Of a stretch of DNA of 64,000 nucleotides, positions 23,106-36,522 are shown in pieces. The stretch spans positions 186,001-250,000 of the forward strand of contig JAHBCN010000253.1 in NCBI GenBank assembly GCA_019359885.1, given 5' to 3'. Under the pieces are notes generated by a model. It was not told the DNA's origin, made no database searches, and saw only the letters and a program-made list of their open reading frames with translations. The DNA is from Listronotus oregonensis. Taxonomy: Eukaryota; Arthropoda; Insecta; Coleoptera; Curculionidae. The position numbers were made by a program, and so were the translations under genes. Numbering within the stretch: position 1 is the stretch's first letter; each line of letters starts with the position of its first letter.

Positions 23106-26100
23106 AAGTAAACGGGGCTACGATTTTGTTTCTTCAAAAATAAGACCTTCAGTTTTAAAATCGTTTTTACTGATATATTTCGGTGGAAATTTGCGACCTA
23201 TCTTCGTTGTGTTTCCCTGGCGATTTCTCCACATTTATAATAGAAAGTTATAATTTGAAGCCGTTCTTCTGATAAAAACCTCATTATAAAACTACTTTAA
23301 AAAGTAATGAACGTATTTTTCAAATTTTTAACATTGACAAATAAGCACCTGTGACCTGTGGCAGCCAGGTTTTTTTAGGTGAAACTATTCTTATAGTATT
23401 ACGCAGTTTTTAAACGATTGCAGCAGAATCGCAGGAAATAAATCCAGCAACCATAGGGGTCACCGAATTCCTCGTGAAAATCTTTATTTATTGATATAAA
23501 AATATACGGGGTATTTCACTTAAAAAATACGTCACCAGTGCTGTAACTATTTTGCTTTTGTTTCAAATGTTTTTCTAATTAGATTATTAAATTTTACGGA
23601 AAAAAATACACGAAATGGCTATATTCGTTTTTTAAAAAAGAACAGGGAAGTTCAAAAATAAAGCCCTGCTTACTTTAAAATAAATACAATGTTATTGCAG
23701 GCCTAGGAGCCGCGGTTACCCAAAGTATATTATCATTGAATTTAAATGACAATTTTACGTATCTTTATATATATAATTTGCTAATGTGGATATATTTATA
23801 TGTAGGTAGGTATATATATTTATTTGTCTGTCCACGTGATTCTGAAGTTATGGCTTGAGCTAAAATCATGAAATTTGGCACAGTGGTAGTCTTTAGCAGT
23901 GGCTAGAACCTTACTAAGCCCGTTTTTTGAATTTCGCCCCCGGGACAAAAATAGGAGCAAAAAAGTGTTTTTTTACCGTTAGCCGTACGGAAGGCTAACA
24001 GTAGACAGAGGCTACTTTATATTGTCTCGCCTGGCGGAGACAGGCTTTTCATCTAGTTTCTAATATTTTAACACATTTATTAAATGCATCTGTGTTAAAT
24101 ATTACGCTTATATTTGCTGGTACTGAAAATGACTTACTTTAATTCTTCCATTTTTCACGAAAAAAACAAAAAGCTATTAAAATTGTTAAACACTGGCAAG
24201 CATAGATGGTCCAAACTGTATTAAAACGCGCTACGTTGTTTAGAGCATCTAAGGTGTTTTGGAGCATCGATATTTCTCCTTTTTTTTCTCTGTGACCTTT
24301 ATTCCCGGTTTTAAACCACCTATTCTTTCTACCTTTTTTTATGCAAACACATATAATATACACAAATAATGTTAGTAAGTGTGTATTTGTACTTTCTTGC
24401 AGCTTATTATTTTACTTAGTACCCTAACATTATCAACCTCTCTCAGAAAAAAAAATTATATAAAAATTACTACCACCAGCTTCCTGGCTATGAGATTGGA
24501 GAAAATTGCCTATTAATGTGTCATACTTTAATATGGTAAACTTTTTTTATTTTGCTATTTATTCTTTAAATTTGAATATATTTTAACAATTAATAAAGAT
24601 CTCACAACAGAGACGAAGTTAATTGCTAAAAAGCATTCGGTCAAAAACCAGAAGCACAATGAAGTATCCAGTAAATAATGACGAATTTAACGGTCAGTGA
24701 ACGGATGGTCTAAGTGCGGATCCTTGTAAGACGCGGCGATCTAAAAGCTTTGCTTGCTACGTGCCAATACGCCTATTTGGGTGTAAATTTATTTTCGGTT
24801 GGCTGTTATCCCTTTGTAGCTTTGTGGTCGCAGTTAACTCCTGTTATGTAGATTACTAGAAGCAGACACAATTTGCCCTTAACAAGGAAATTGTGTTTGT
24901 AGAGAACATATTTTTTTAAAACAAAATTTGCTAATAAAGAAGTGGTAACATATAAATTATTTTCGTTTGTTTTATATGACCTGCACAACTTTAACAAATC
25001 ATAAATTATAAATTAGCTGCTTTGTTATTTTTGTAAACTTAGCTATATTATTTTATATGACATTATTTTTTTAAATTATACTTTTATGTAATAGAAAATA
25101 AAATAAATAATAGTAATAAACGAATATGTTTTAAATTGTAAATTTAAACCAAAAATTATTAAACAGTATTTATAAATAGAAAAAAACATTTTTTTTTATA
25201 AAATGCCAAAATAATTACTTTTTTATAATGTATTATGTTAAATGCAAATAATATGGGATTAAAAATATATTAGAGTCTAATGGTATATAAATTTACATGC
25301 TTTGAGGTTTGCTCGGTGACTTTTAAGTAAGTACGTAAATGTATGCAACTGGACATAAATTTTAGCTGGGGTAAATTCATGAAGCTTAGTAAGAGTTATT
25401 TTATTAAAAAAAAATCCTTGTCACGTGGAAGTACTGCTTTGGTAGTTAAATTTAGTTTTTAAATTTACAATTTTATTACTAAAGACAAAATAGTATAAAA
25501 TCAACACCCAAAACTCAAATATCTCTTTGAAATAAAGTAATTATATTGCTTGATTTCTGCCGTAGTGGCTAAAACAAAATAAATAAAGAACAATCCGATT
25601 CTAAACAATGGACACAAACCACATTAGGATAAAAAGGACTGAGCGCACAAAAAAACAAATTTATCACCTTGATGACACAAATAAATTACCTCGTAAGCTT
25701 TTTAAAACTACGCAAACAATTGATTTTACCAAACAAAATTATTCTCAGTTTTTTTTCAATTTTCGGTTACGCCAGTGGTCTAACGAATAGGTAACAAAAG
25801 TAATAATTGTTAAAAATATTAAAGGGGAAAAGACATTGCCTTGGTTGACTTTATCGTTTTGGTACTAACTAATATAGTTTTAATATTTTTAAATTTGATC
25901 TACCACAAAGTTCGTTTCAGATATATGCCTAAGTTTTTCAATTTATTAAAGCTAAAACTTTTAATAAACTAATTTTTGTACCCTATCTGGTGTAGTTTAG
26001 TTTTTGTATATATTTTAGGATAACGATTCAGAAAGTAGCATTTACATTTTTCTGAAAATCAGTATTGATGTGTAAAAATAAATAATAGATCGATATATTA

Positions 26101-26190
26101 TAAACTAATTTGAATTTTAAATATAGCTGGAAAATTGTATGGAATTTTAAAACGAAATTCTAGGCTTTTTACAAAAATAATTTAAAATAA
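23106..26190. other. AT-rich intron with one unclassified dispersed-repeat-like segment
   Basis: The segment at about 23765-24055 (TTTGTCTGTCCACGTGATTC, then ATGAAATTTGGCACAG, ending CTCGCCTGGCGGAGACAGGC) has the look of a common insect non-autonomous repeat, but I cannot name it. CTCGCCTGGCGGAGA is an imperfect hairpin at its end. Elsewhere nothing was recognised. Confidence 0.35.
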
Positions 26191-26195
26191 ATAAT

Positions 26196-26990
26196 ATCAC
26201 AGGTCCACAAAAAAAGTGGTGTGTGCTGGGTATCGGACTAAGATTTACTGGCGTATTTTTTTCCGTAAAACACAAATTTAAATTCACAATTGGGGATCAA
26301 ACAGCAAAAACTCGAGAAAAACCCAAAATACCGATATGGTACATTTACCGGCAAAAACCTGCTACCACGGAATGTTTGGACTACGACAATATAAAACAAA
26401 AACATTTATAAAACAAAATATAGGCCCTTCATAATTGTCCATATAAAAAGTTATATTATCATTTTTAATAGAATAAATGATAAAGGAGATATAAACGAAA
26501 ATGTAATTTTGACAAAAAGTTTTAGTCCCAAATAAGGAAAAAGTATATTTTTTATTAAAGTAGTTTTTGGGTTTTTTAATTATTTTTTTAAAGCCCATGT
26601 CACTTAGATTGGCAGAAAATTCACAAATAAAAAAATAATTACCTATTTAATTTTTTCAGGGGTGCACCTTGAAAAAATCCTGAAAATTTGTTTTTTTGCT
26701 TATAACTCAAAAAATATTGCATCTAGACAAAAAGGTTATAAAACTGAAACTAGAGAAATTGTAAAAAAACGTTGTTTATATTTTATAAAGATTTATGTTT
26801 CTTTTAAAGTTTTTGACGTTTTAAATTTAAAAAGCATTGGTACTATCGAAAATAGCGAATTTTCTTCATTTTTTGCCATTCGACCCCCAATTGTCATATT
26901 TGTATTGAGCGAAAAAAAAAAATACGTCGGAAAATCTTAGTCCAATACTTAGTACACACTACTTTTGTTCTATGGACCTGCGGATTTATT
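26196..26990. mobile_element. Non-autonomous element with long terminal inverted repeats
   Basis: The left end CAGGTCCACAAAAAAAGTGG continuing to ATCGGACTAAGATTT (26200-26246) matches the complement of 26932-26986 (ATCTTAGTCCAATACTTAG to ATGGACCTG). Weaker pairing runs inward past CAATTGGGGATC/GACCCCCAATTG. The arms are roughly 110-130 bp. No transposase frame lies inside. The design recalls long-TIR mariner derivatives. Confidence 0.7.
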
Positions 26991-27469
26991 ATTAGATACT
27001 TGAAATTATATATACTAATAACTATTGCCAGAGTGTTCATATGTTCTTTTAATTCATTTCTTGCAACAAATTATAAAACTTTACGGTTACTCATAAAAGT
27101 ATAATAGGTATGTCGTTAGTGATACGGTGCCTAACATCCAAGTTAATTTAAGTGAAAAAATGTATGTCACCTTAATAATAAATATGTTTAACCTTAGTTT
27201 CTTTACTAAAAAGCAAATTTTTAATCAAACCGTATAACAAACGCAAAAAACACATATTTTTAATCTAATTAAATTAAAAACGCGTTACTGAAATTCTAGT
27301 GTTTCTTTCTTGTAAAAAAGATACTGTAAAATTTTATATTGGACTTACATAAAATATAAAAATTTGCCCAAATAATATGTGATAATACTAAATAAAGACT
27401 AAAAGTTTTTAAAGGGATACATTCAAGTATTGCGACTTTATATGAGTTAATAAGTTATACTTGTAAGTA

Positions 27470-28731
<1,262 letters not shown>

Positions 28732-29974
28732 ACAAAATAGGTAGACTTTTTTTGGGCATAGAGGCTATTAATGAACTGAAAAGAAAAGAAAAATCCTTTA
28801 GGTAGACTACTTAGTTTGGACCTTACTAGGACCTAAATTCCACGCGATGGTTTCCCTTTTTTCTGGGTTTGAGGGTTTTTACTTGGCAAAACCTATTCGT
28901 TATTTTGAACAATGTTTTACTTCTTAGGCGAACTAGTATAAATATAAATATTTAAATTTACAAAACTATGTACATTCTCAAATAAATAATTTATTTTTTA
29001 TTCTAGCATGCACTCTACTTTTTTCTTTCTGCTGTCTTCGGATTAAATTTTAAAGTTTTAGCATACTTTACTTTTTATATTATTCATGACCTGCAACATG
29101 TTTTTATAAAAAACTGTATTTTTTAAAAGGGAAAATTTTTGAAGAGCCAATCCTTTAAAAACCCTAGAGACGCCCATTTGTGTTTGGGCCTCCACAATAC
29201 TACCCCCAAAAACAATTCAGGGGCCCACTGGGGCTACTATTTGCCCCTTTGAGGACTTATATATTAGATGCAAAATTACTTTCTTTTTCTGGTTTTAATG
29301 GTTTATTTGGTACTTTTTTTTTATATTAAAAAAAATGTTTTACTTCTTTGTCGAACTAGTATGAATATAAATATTTAAATTTACAGAACTATGTACGGGT
29401 TATCCAACGAGGACTAGATAGGCCGTTTTTACTCTACCTGTACTTTTATTTAAAAAAAAAGTGAAATAGCCATCATATATAATTTTTCCCCCGAATCGAA
29501 AATCATTAATGTAAAATATTCAAACATTAAATAAAACTGCTAGGGGTCATTTTGATATTTTTCAAAAAGGTTTCCCTATTTTTATGTGATTATCCGATTC
29601 CTCGTATATTATTTGATCTAAAATGATATTATTTTAATTCAAAATGGTTTATTTTCTGCACGTTTTAATAAAAAAAAAGCCTACGTGTCATTAACACCTG
29701 AAATATTGATACCGAACCCGGCACCCTTTTAAAGGTAGTGCTTTAGACAACTAAAATAAAATTTAAGTTGTTTATATTTTTTTTTAATTAGGAATAACGT
29801 TAAAAAATTAAATATTCGTTAGGGAAGACCGTCTACATTTGTAATACAAATAGATGATATTCTAAGAATTAAGACTCTGTTTGTAGAAAGGACAAAACAA
29901 ATATAAAACAATTTTAACATATAAATTACCCCATAAGAAAAAAATTATAAATTAAACTTAAGAACACAAGACAT

Positions 29975-30740
29975 CTAATAAAATGAATGTTCGATATGTC
30001 CTCCGTTGTTTTCGAAACAGGACCGATGCCCCCTTTTTAGTCTTCCAGAGAGTCCCATTTGCTGCAACTCATCGATATTTATATTGGGCCCTTGATAAAC
30101 TACGTTTTTAAAGTCCCTTAAAAATGTATCCATTGGTGTGACATCTGGGCTATTGAGTGGCCAATGAAGTGTTCCGTTAGGGCCAAATCCCGTTTCAACG
30201 CCCTTTTTAAATATACAACCACTTCTCGATCGGCATGAGGTGGAGCGCCATCCTGCTGCCAAATAATATTGTAGATTTACATTGGCAATCCTTCCAAGAG
30301 GTCCTCGATATCGTTTTGAAGAAATTGAAGGTTTTTGGCCTCCCAAAAAAGCCACGATAAAATAGCGGTCTAATAATTTGTTTTCCCTAACACCCCACAC
30401 TAAACTTTAAAAGCCCCTCCCTTTGAAATTTTAAATTTAAATTTTAGGGGGTTATCGGCCCCAAAATTTGTTTTTCCGGGAACCTGATGGGAATGAGCCA
30501 TCACCAAAATATTTTATTGTAAATTATTGTCCTGCCTGTTCTCCATAAATGAAGCAACAAATCAAAAACGAATTTCTTTTTGTTTGGGCTTAGATACTGA
30601 ACAGGAAGTAATTAATATGGTTTGACACCAAATTTTTCAAAGTTCTTTGAACTGTTGCATAACTGACCCTTCGGAGCTCTAGGCCATACCTTATTTTGTA
30701 CTGCCTGGGAATAGAACTCATCGGATTAATCCTAAAATAT
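29975..30740 (-). pseudogene. Mariner transposase, copy 1 (broken)
   Basis: The minus-strand frame keeps GTLHWPLNSPDVTPMDTFL and GGHIEHSFY but loses the WQQDGAPPH block to frameshifts. The same gene is better read at 43704-44700. Confidence 0.8.
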
Positions 30741-31682
30741 TAAACAATTGCTCGATTTTTATGTTTTGTCTTCTTAAATTTTTTCGGTAAAATTTTACTT
30801 AAGGAACCACGCCGATTTTCAAATTAATCCTTCTTGAAACTGATTACCAACAATGACATACACTAATTAGACACTTATATATTAAACAAATACATAAAAC
30901 TTACAATAATTTATTGTCTTTTAGGAAAAATTATCTCAAATGAATCAACTTTCTGTAGGTTGTAAGAAGATTTATGATATATAACTGGTTGGGTGATTCA
31001 TAACTAAGTTGTCAAAATATAAAAAATTGAATTTATTTAAGGTGTTTTTACTAAAAATAAAAAAACTTTTGTAAATTTTAGTGTATTCGTTTATCAATTA
31101 ATTACCAATCAGTGTATGTTCCATTTTGATGGTAATCAGTTTCAAGAAGAGGAATTTTGGAAAAAATCCCATTATGAGAAAGGGTCCACTTTAAATAACT
31201 CAAAAACCAGGGTTGCCGGAAAAACTGTTTTTAAAGATTCGTGACCCAGCGCCCTAAGAAACCCCTGTTTTAAAATTCATGAAAATCGGCGTGGGTGTAA
31301 ATTTTACCATTTCTCCACCTATCTTGTAATATTTTGTTTCTTAAAAATAAAGTCTTAATTCTTAGAATTGTATCACTGGAAATGCGTCTTCATCTCAAAA
31401 AATTTTTTTGCATTTCTCGAGCATTTTCTCCGCTTTTGTTATATAATTTTACAATGTGTGACGGTCTTCTAATAATTTTTTTTTTTTAACGTTATTTGTT
31501 TCTAAATCATAAAAGTATAAACAACTTTAAAACTTTATTTTTTAGTTTTCTAATGACACTACCGTGAAAGAGTGACAGTATCTATCAATATTTCTTTTTT
31601 AATGACACGTAGACGAAAATTTTCTTAATTCAAACGTGCAGAAAATGGACCATTTTGCATTAAAAAAAAATCATTGTAAACA

Positions 31683-32649
31683 GTATGTAAACCTATTTTA
31701 TTTTCAATCCAAAACCGTTTTTTTAACGAAAAAAGTCAAGAGGTTCTTTTTTTTTAGCAACTAATAGCGATTACAACTGATTTTATTTTGATAAAAAACA
31801 GTGGCGTTTCCAAATAATAAAAATTTTAATTTTTGGGCAATATCAACGGTTCAAAAGGGAGATAATAAATTATTTTCATTAAATTATAGAAATTTATCCT
31901 CTTCTAAAATATATAAAAATTAATATACCATTAATTTGTTTTTTTTTAAAAAAAAAAAATTTGCTAAACCCTTTCAGTTAACCCATCTAGCGGCGACAGC
32001 AAAAGTCAAAAATTCAAAACCAAAAAGGTTTTTTAGTGCAAATTAAACTCTTTCATATGAACCTAAGTTTGCTAAAATCGGTCAAAAGAAAGGAAGAAAT
32101 CTTGGTTTGTTTAAAAAAAAAATTGAACTTCCCCCACCGCTTTATTTTGATAGATAGAACAAAACGTTTTAGACAAAAAATGTAGGGAAATGGTCAGTAA
32201 ATATGAAAATGATATAATCGATTATACTTTTTTTTTAAAAACCCTACAAAAATTATTAAAAAAGTTTCCATCATTAAAACTAAAAAAACTATATTTAAAA
32301 AAAAATAACTTTTTTTTCAGAAAACGAAGCCCACTTCGGGGAAAAACATAAAACCAACTTTATTCTTTTACCGGTATAATTTTTGTATGCAATTTACTTT
32401 CTTTCCTATTTATATCTTTAATTTTTATAAAAAAATTTTTGGGGGGGGTTTTAAGGATTGAAAATTGAAGAATAAAATTGGTAATATTTCAGGCAGTAAT
32501 ATTTTAATTATTAAATCTAGGGACGTTTGACAAACTCGAAATAATTTCCAGCAATTTTTCTTGGCGACTTTTTTTATGATTTTTTTTTTCAAATCTATAC
32601 GACCAATATCTTATGAATATGGCCGCTCGCTACCTAACTGATCACCCTG
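31683..32649. other. Copy-1-specific right arm of about 970 bp
   Basis: It replaces the roughly 230-bp right arm seen at 45490-45718. The end, read inward, starts CAGGGTGATCAGTTAGG, like a mariner-group terminus different from CAGGGTTATCCAAC. The interior is AT-rich and non-coding. Confidence 0.6.
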
Positions 32650-33289
32650 TACATTCGTAAATAAATTATTAATTTTAATTCCCATCGTACACAATGAAGA
32701 TTAAATATTGAAGTTTTAATCTACTTTTCTTTTTTTTAAAATCTATGACCTGCAAATTTAAAAATAACCAAAGGAATTTTAAAATATCACAGTATTGTCA
32801 GAGTTTTTAATTGCTTAAGTTGTCAAACAGGTACAGAAATGGCCACACTTTTAAACATAATCAAAAGCCGCAAAAAAAAGGTTCCCAACAAGAAGATTAG
32901 TGCTAATATCTAAAAGATTTGTCCCTTTTCCAAACTCTATATCCAACTGACTGAATAAATAAAACGGATTTAAAAGTAATAATCGTGTAATTTCGTGTTG
33001 GCAAGGGCTCAGTTAATTTACCCCCTGGCGCTTTTTGGTCGTAATAATCATAAAAAAACTTCTTTACAAAGTTGAGTTTAATATTCACACTGGCAATAGA
33101 CTTTAATATCTGGGGGCAAGATATTATTATTACAAAAGAATAAAAACTTTAAAAGCAGTTGCAGAACTTAATTAAAGTGAATACGTAATAACCCGAGTGC
33201 ATCGCAGCGGTACAGTTACAAAAGGAAAAGATCTATTTTATAATAAGTTAAATATTTAAATTTTATTCCCACAATTATTTTTTTCTTAT

Positions 33290-34420
33290 CTTGGGATGGT
33301 AACAAAGGCAAGGCCTAAGTACAAAGGTATTGTGCGTGTCTTAAGAGGAAAAAGAAGTAGTCTATTAACAGGTGACTTAAATATTTGGGGATTTGAGGAA
33401 GAAAACTTTTGCGGTCAGTGGGTTATACAGTCTGGACATTCTAAGGATAAAGAAACGAACAAAGTAGAAATTTCAAGGCCTATTAGGTTTGCCTCTAAAA
33501 GATGCATCGGTGTGGCTTTGTTAGGAGCTACCAGAGAATAAACCATACTGGCTAATTCCATAAAACAGATGCCGTGAAATATCCATAAAAAAAGCGTCAG
33601 TCCGTCAGTGGGCAAGATTTCCTGTAGCGTGAGAACTTTAAAAAGACCAATAGCTCTTTTTTTAATAAAATTTAAAAAATGCCAGGCTGAATGAGAACAA
33701 TATTTTTAAGAGGGTTTGATTTGGGATACATAGAGATTATACAGATTTGAAAGTATACATCTTTCTGACTTGAAAGAGGGAATCAAGTTTTATTCAGCTG
33801 CTGAGGCTATGAATGTAATGTGTTTAAATTTGCCGATTTCTTTAAAAAGTAACACCAACAAGGGGGAATGATTTTTTGTTCTGCAACATTTGGCCGCACA
33901 CAAGTAAGGAATATCATTAGCAGACTTGTTTTGACATCGCACAGGATACTTTTTTAGTGGGATTAAGTGGACAGTTTTTTGGCGCCCCAATCCAATTTAA
34001 GGTCCTGTAAAAAGAGATATTTGCTTTGCGCTTGTTTTCCAACGCAGGCTTAAAGACGGTCTTGAGAAATTATTATAGTAGAAGGAATATCCTAAAAGCA
34101 CACATAAAACAATTGGTCGGGGGAAAAAAGGGGTAACAAAGATGGTGCAAGTACTGACCCCGGAGCATCCGCTTTAAATTTTTGGAGCTGGAAGAGTGAC
34201 CATTTACAAAACTGATATACACGATTAAAAAAATAAACTGGAGACCCAAAAACCCAAAAACCTACTGAGAACTGTTGGAAAACTGGAGGAAAACACTTCG
34301 TTTTGGAGCTCGTGATGGAAGACCTGGTAAAAGCTTTGGGTACGTCCAATGACCTAAGATTTATCAAGAAACGCAAAAGGGGCCTGTTTCAGTTGTGTAA
34401 GACAAGGAAGGGGAAATTTT
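33290..34420 (-). pseudogene. LINE reverse transcriptase remnant, copy 1
   Basis: Minus-strand frames contain LDVPKAFTRS, then SPVYFFNRVYQ, then DIPYLCAAKCCRTKNHSPLL and FHGICFMELASMV. These are the later RT motifs and C-terminus of a jockey/CR1-type LINE. It is broken more often than copy 2 at 46330-47500. Confidence 0.75.
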
Positions 34421-35111
34421 GTAAATCTTTTTAATGGAATCCGTACTGCCTGTTATGCTTAATTTAGTGTTTTTTTACTTAAACTTCGAAATTAACAATT
34501 TTTCATTACCTTACAAACAACCGAGAGAAGAGATATGATCTATGGTTAGAACTGAGTTTTGGATCCTTTCTTAGGGGTAGGCTGCACACGTGCAGTTTTC
34601 AGCTTTCGAAAAAGTCCGTGCCATAATAGATTCACATGCGGCGGATTAGGGTGGCGCAAGGTCGCAAATTTTTTTACGGCGATTGCAGGTCTGCCATCCT
34701 GCACTGACAATATTTTAATATTAAGGAAAATTCGCTTAATCTTTACCTTAAAAATAATTTTGAAATTTTTTAAGAAACAGGAAAACTGTTATAAAATAAA
34801 GTGATCCGTACTCTAATCAGCCATAACTGTGTTATTTTGTCTCAAAAAAAAAAAAAAAAAAAAATAGTTGACAGTAAAAAATTTTGTAATTAAATTTCCC
34901 ACAAGACATAATTCGTTAAGTAGCAAAAAGCATAAGGCATTATAAAATGTAAAAAAAAAATAATGGGTTTCCTATTTTAGTTTTGGCACGATTCAGGACA
35001 CTTTTTTAGAATCGATAAAATATTTTTGTGAATAATAATTTTTATGTCCGAAATAAATGGAGAATTTTTTCAAATTGGAAAGTCCAAAAAAAACCCTAAA
35101 CAACCACAACA

Positions 35112-35340
35112 TTAACGGCCGAGGATGATCGCGTTGTTAAATTTAGCAATGGACTTAGCAATTGTTAAAAGTAAAAAAGGATTAGAATGTTTAACAAAAC
35201 GTGTAGTCAGTGTTATTCAATGATTTTAGTATGCAACCTGTTAAAATCTGACATTTTAATAAACATTCGAAACCGTTCTTAACTTTTAACAATTGCTAAG
35301 TCCTACAAATTTAACGACGCGATCATCACCCGGCCGTTAA
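35112..35340. repeat. TTAA-flanked MITE, copy 1
   Basis: The same element as 48295-48529, with CGGCCG ends and TTAA on both sides and some lost bases (TCCTACAAATTT in place of TCCATTGCTAAATTT). Confidence 0.8.
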
Positions 35341-36242
35341 GCACTTTAATTTACTTATGGTGTTACAATAAAGACCTAAATATACATACAGTGTATTTTA
35401 GAAACCGAAGCAATCTCGTATTGCGCAAAGTAGAAAAGTAAAAATTACTACCTACTGGTTTAGGATATCTAAAATTAAATGTAAAAAAGTCACTACCCAG
35501 TGATTTTTTGATATAAAAAAAGAAGGGGCACCGCTATTACAAAACCCCTCCAAATATTCAATTTTATTCCATGTAGTTTTAACCGAAATTTTTGAACGTA
35601 GAGTCAGGTAACCAATAACAGTGCGGATGTTAATATATTTAATGATTTTTACATAGTAGTTTTAGTAAGAAAGTTCACTTTTTTTCCAAAAAAGTACATA
35701 AAATAACATTATGACATTTGAAGGATATTTATAGCTATACGCTGAATTCATTGCAATAAAATTAACTGGCCTTTGTATATAAAGAAGATAAGTTGCATTC
35801 TATATATTTAAAGGTATCTTGGTAATAAGGGATTTTTTTGAATTAAGATAAAAAACCATTTGGAAAATTTTAAAAAATGAATATTTTCTTAATTTATATG
35901 CTGGATCCTGGGCCAAAGAAATTTTTAATTAGAAAAGACTTAGAACCCTATTTTTATAAAAAAAAAAGTGTAATCAAAATTTCTAAGAAAATTAGATATA
36001 CCACGTTAAAAAAATTGCAAATTTCAGTTTATGCTTTTACTTAAATTATTTTATTTTATCAGAGTATTTTATTTCCTTTAAATTTAGTTTTATTGGTTAT
36101 GGTCTAACAATTGTAATAAATGTTTTTTGGCATCTTTAAATACAAGAAATATTAAAACGTTAAATTTTAATATGTGCCCAAAGGAAAAAAAATTTTTTAT
36201 TAAAAAACCTAAATTAAATATGTATTATATTGTAAATTTCCC

Positions 36243-36522
36243 CGCGGGAACAACGTAAAAATAAAAAAGGAATGTCCGTCTGCCTACGTCTTTTTCCCCC
36301 AACATGATAAAGATTTAATTTCATCTGATTGAGACAAAAAATTTAAAACTGATATGTTCCCCTTTTTTAAAAAACCAACAGGAAGAACATTTTTTGAGTT
36401 TGTAAGTCAGAAAAATTTATTTACTGGCGGAATTGAGTAAACCCACACACTGAGCTATAATAGTTTCATCTGGTAGAACACCGACTCGTACTTCTTCAAA
36501 TCCTTTTTTACAGTGGGTGGAT
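36243..36522 (-). pseudogene. Sidestep-family Ig exon, copy 1 (broken)
   Basis: It is collinear with the intact exon at 49468-49761 but shorter by a number of bases not divisible by three. The donor reads GCGGGGAAATTT where the good copy has GCGGGTAAGTTT. The pattern of losses is that of sequencing error rather than decay. Confidence 0.82.

Larger units (their letters stand above)
29396..32649 (-). mobile_element. Long-TIR mariner element, copy 1, with a different right arm
   Basis: The left end CGGGTTATCCAACGAGG after a TA at 29394-29395 and the interior match the clean copy at 43106-45718. From about 31683 to the end the sequence is unrelated to that copy's right arm, yet it closes with ATCACCCTG then TA at the same flanking base. 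Confidence 0.72.

Noticed and set aside
33296..33541. An 81-residue plus-strand frame with a methionine start
   Set aside because: It is the antisense of a LINE RT C-terminus, and its counterpart in the second copy has a different frame.
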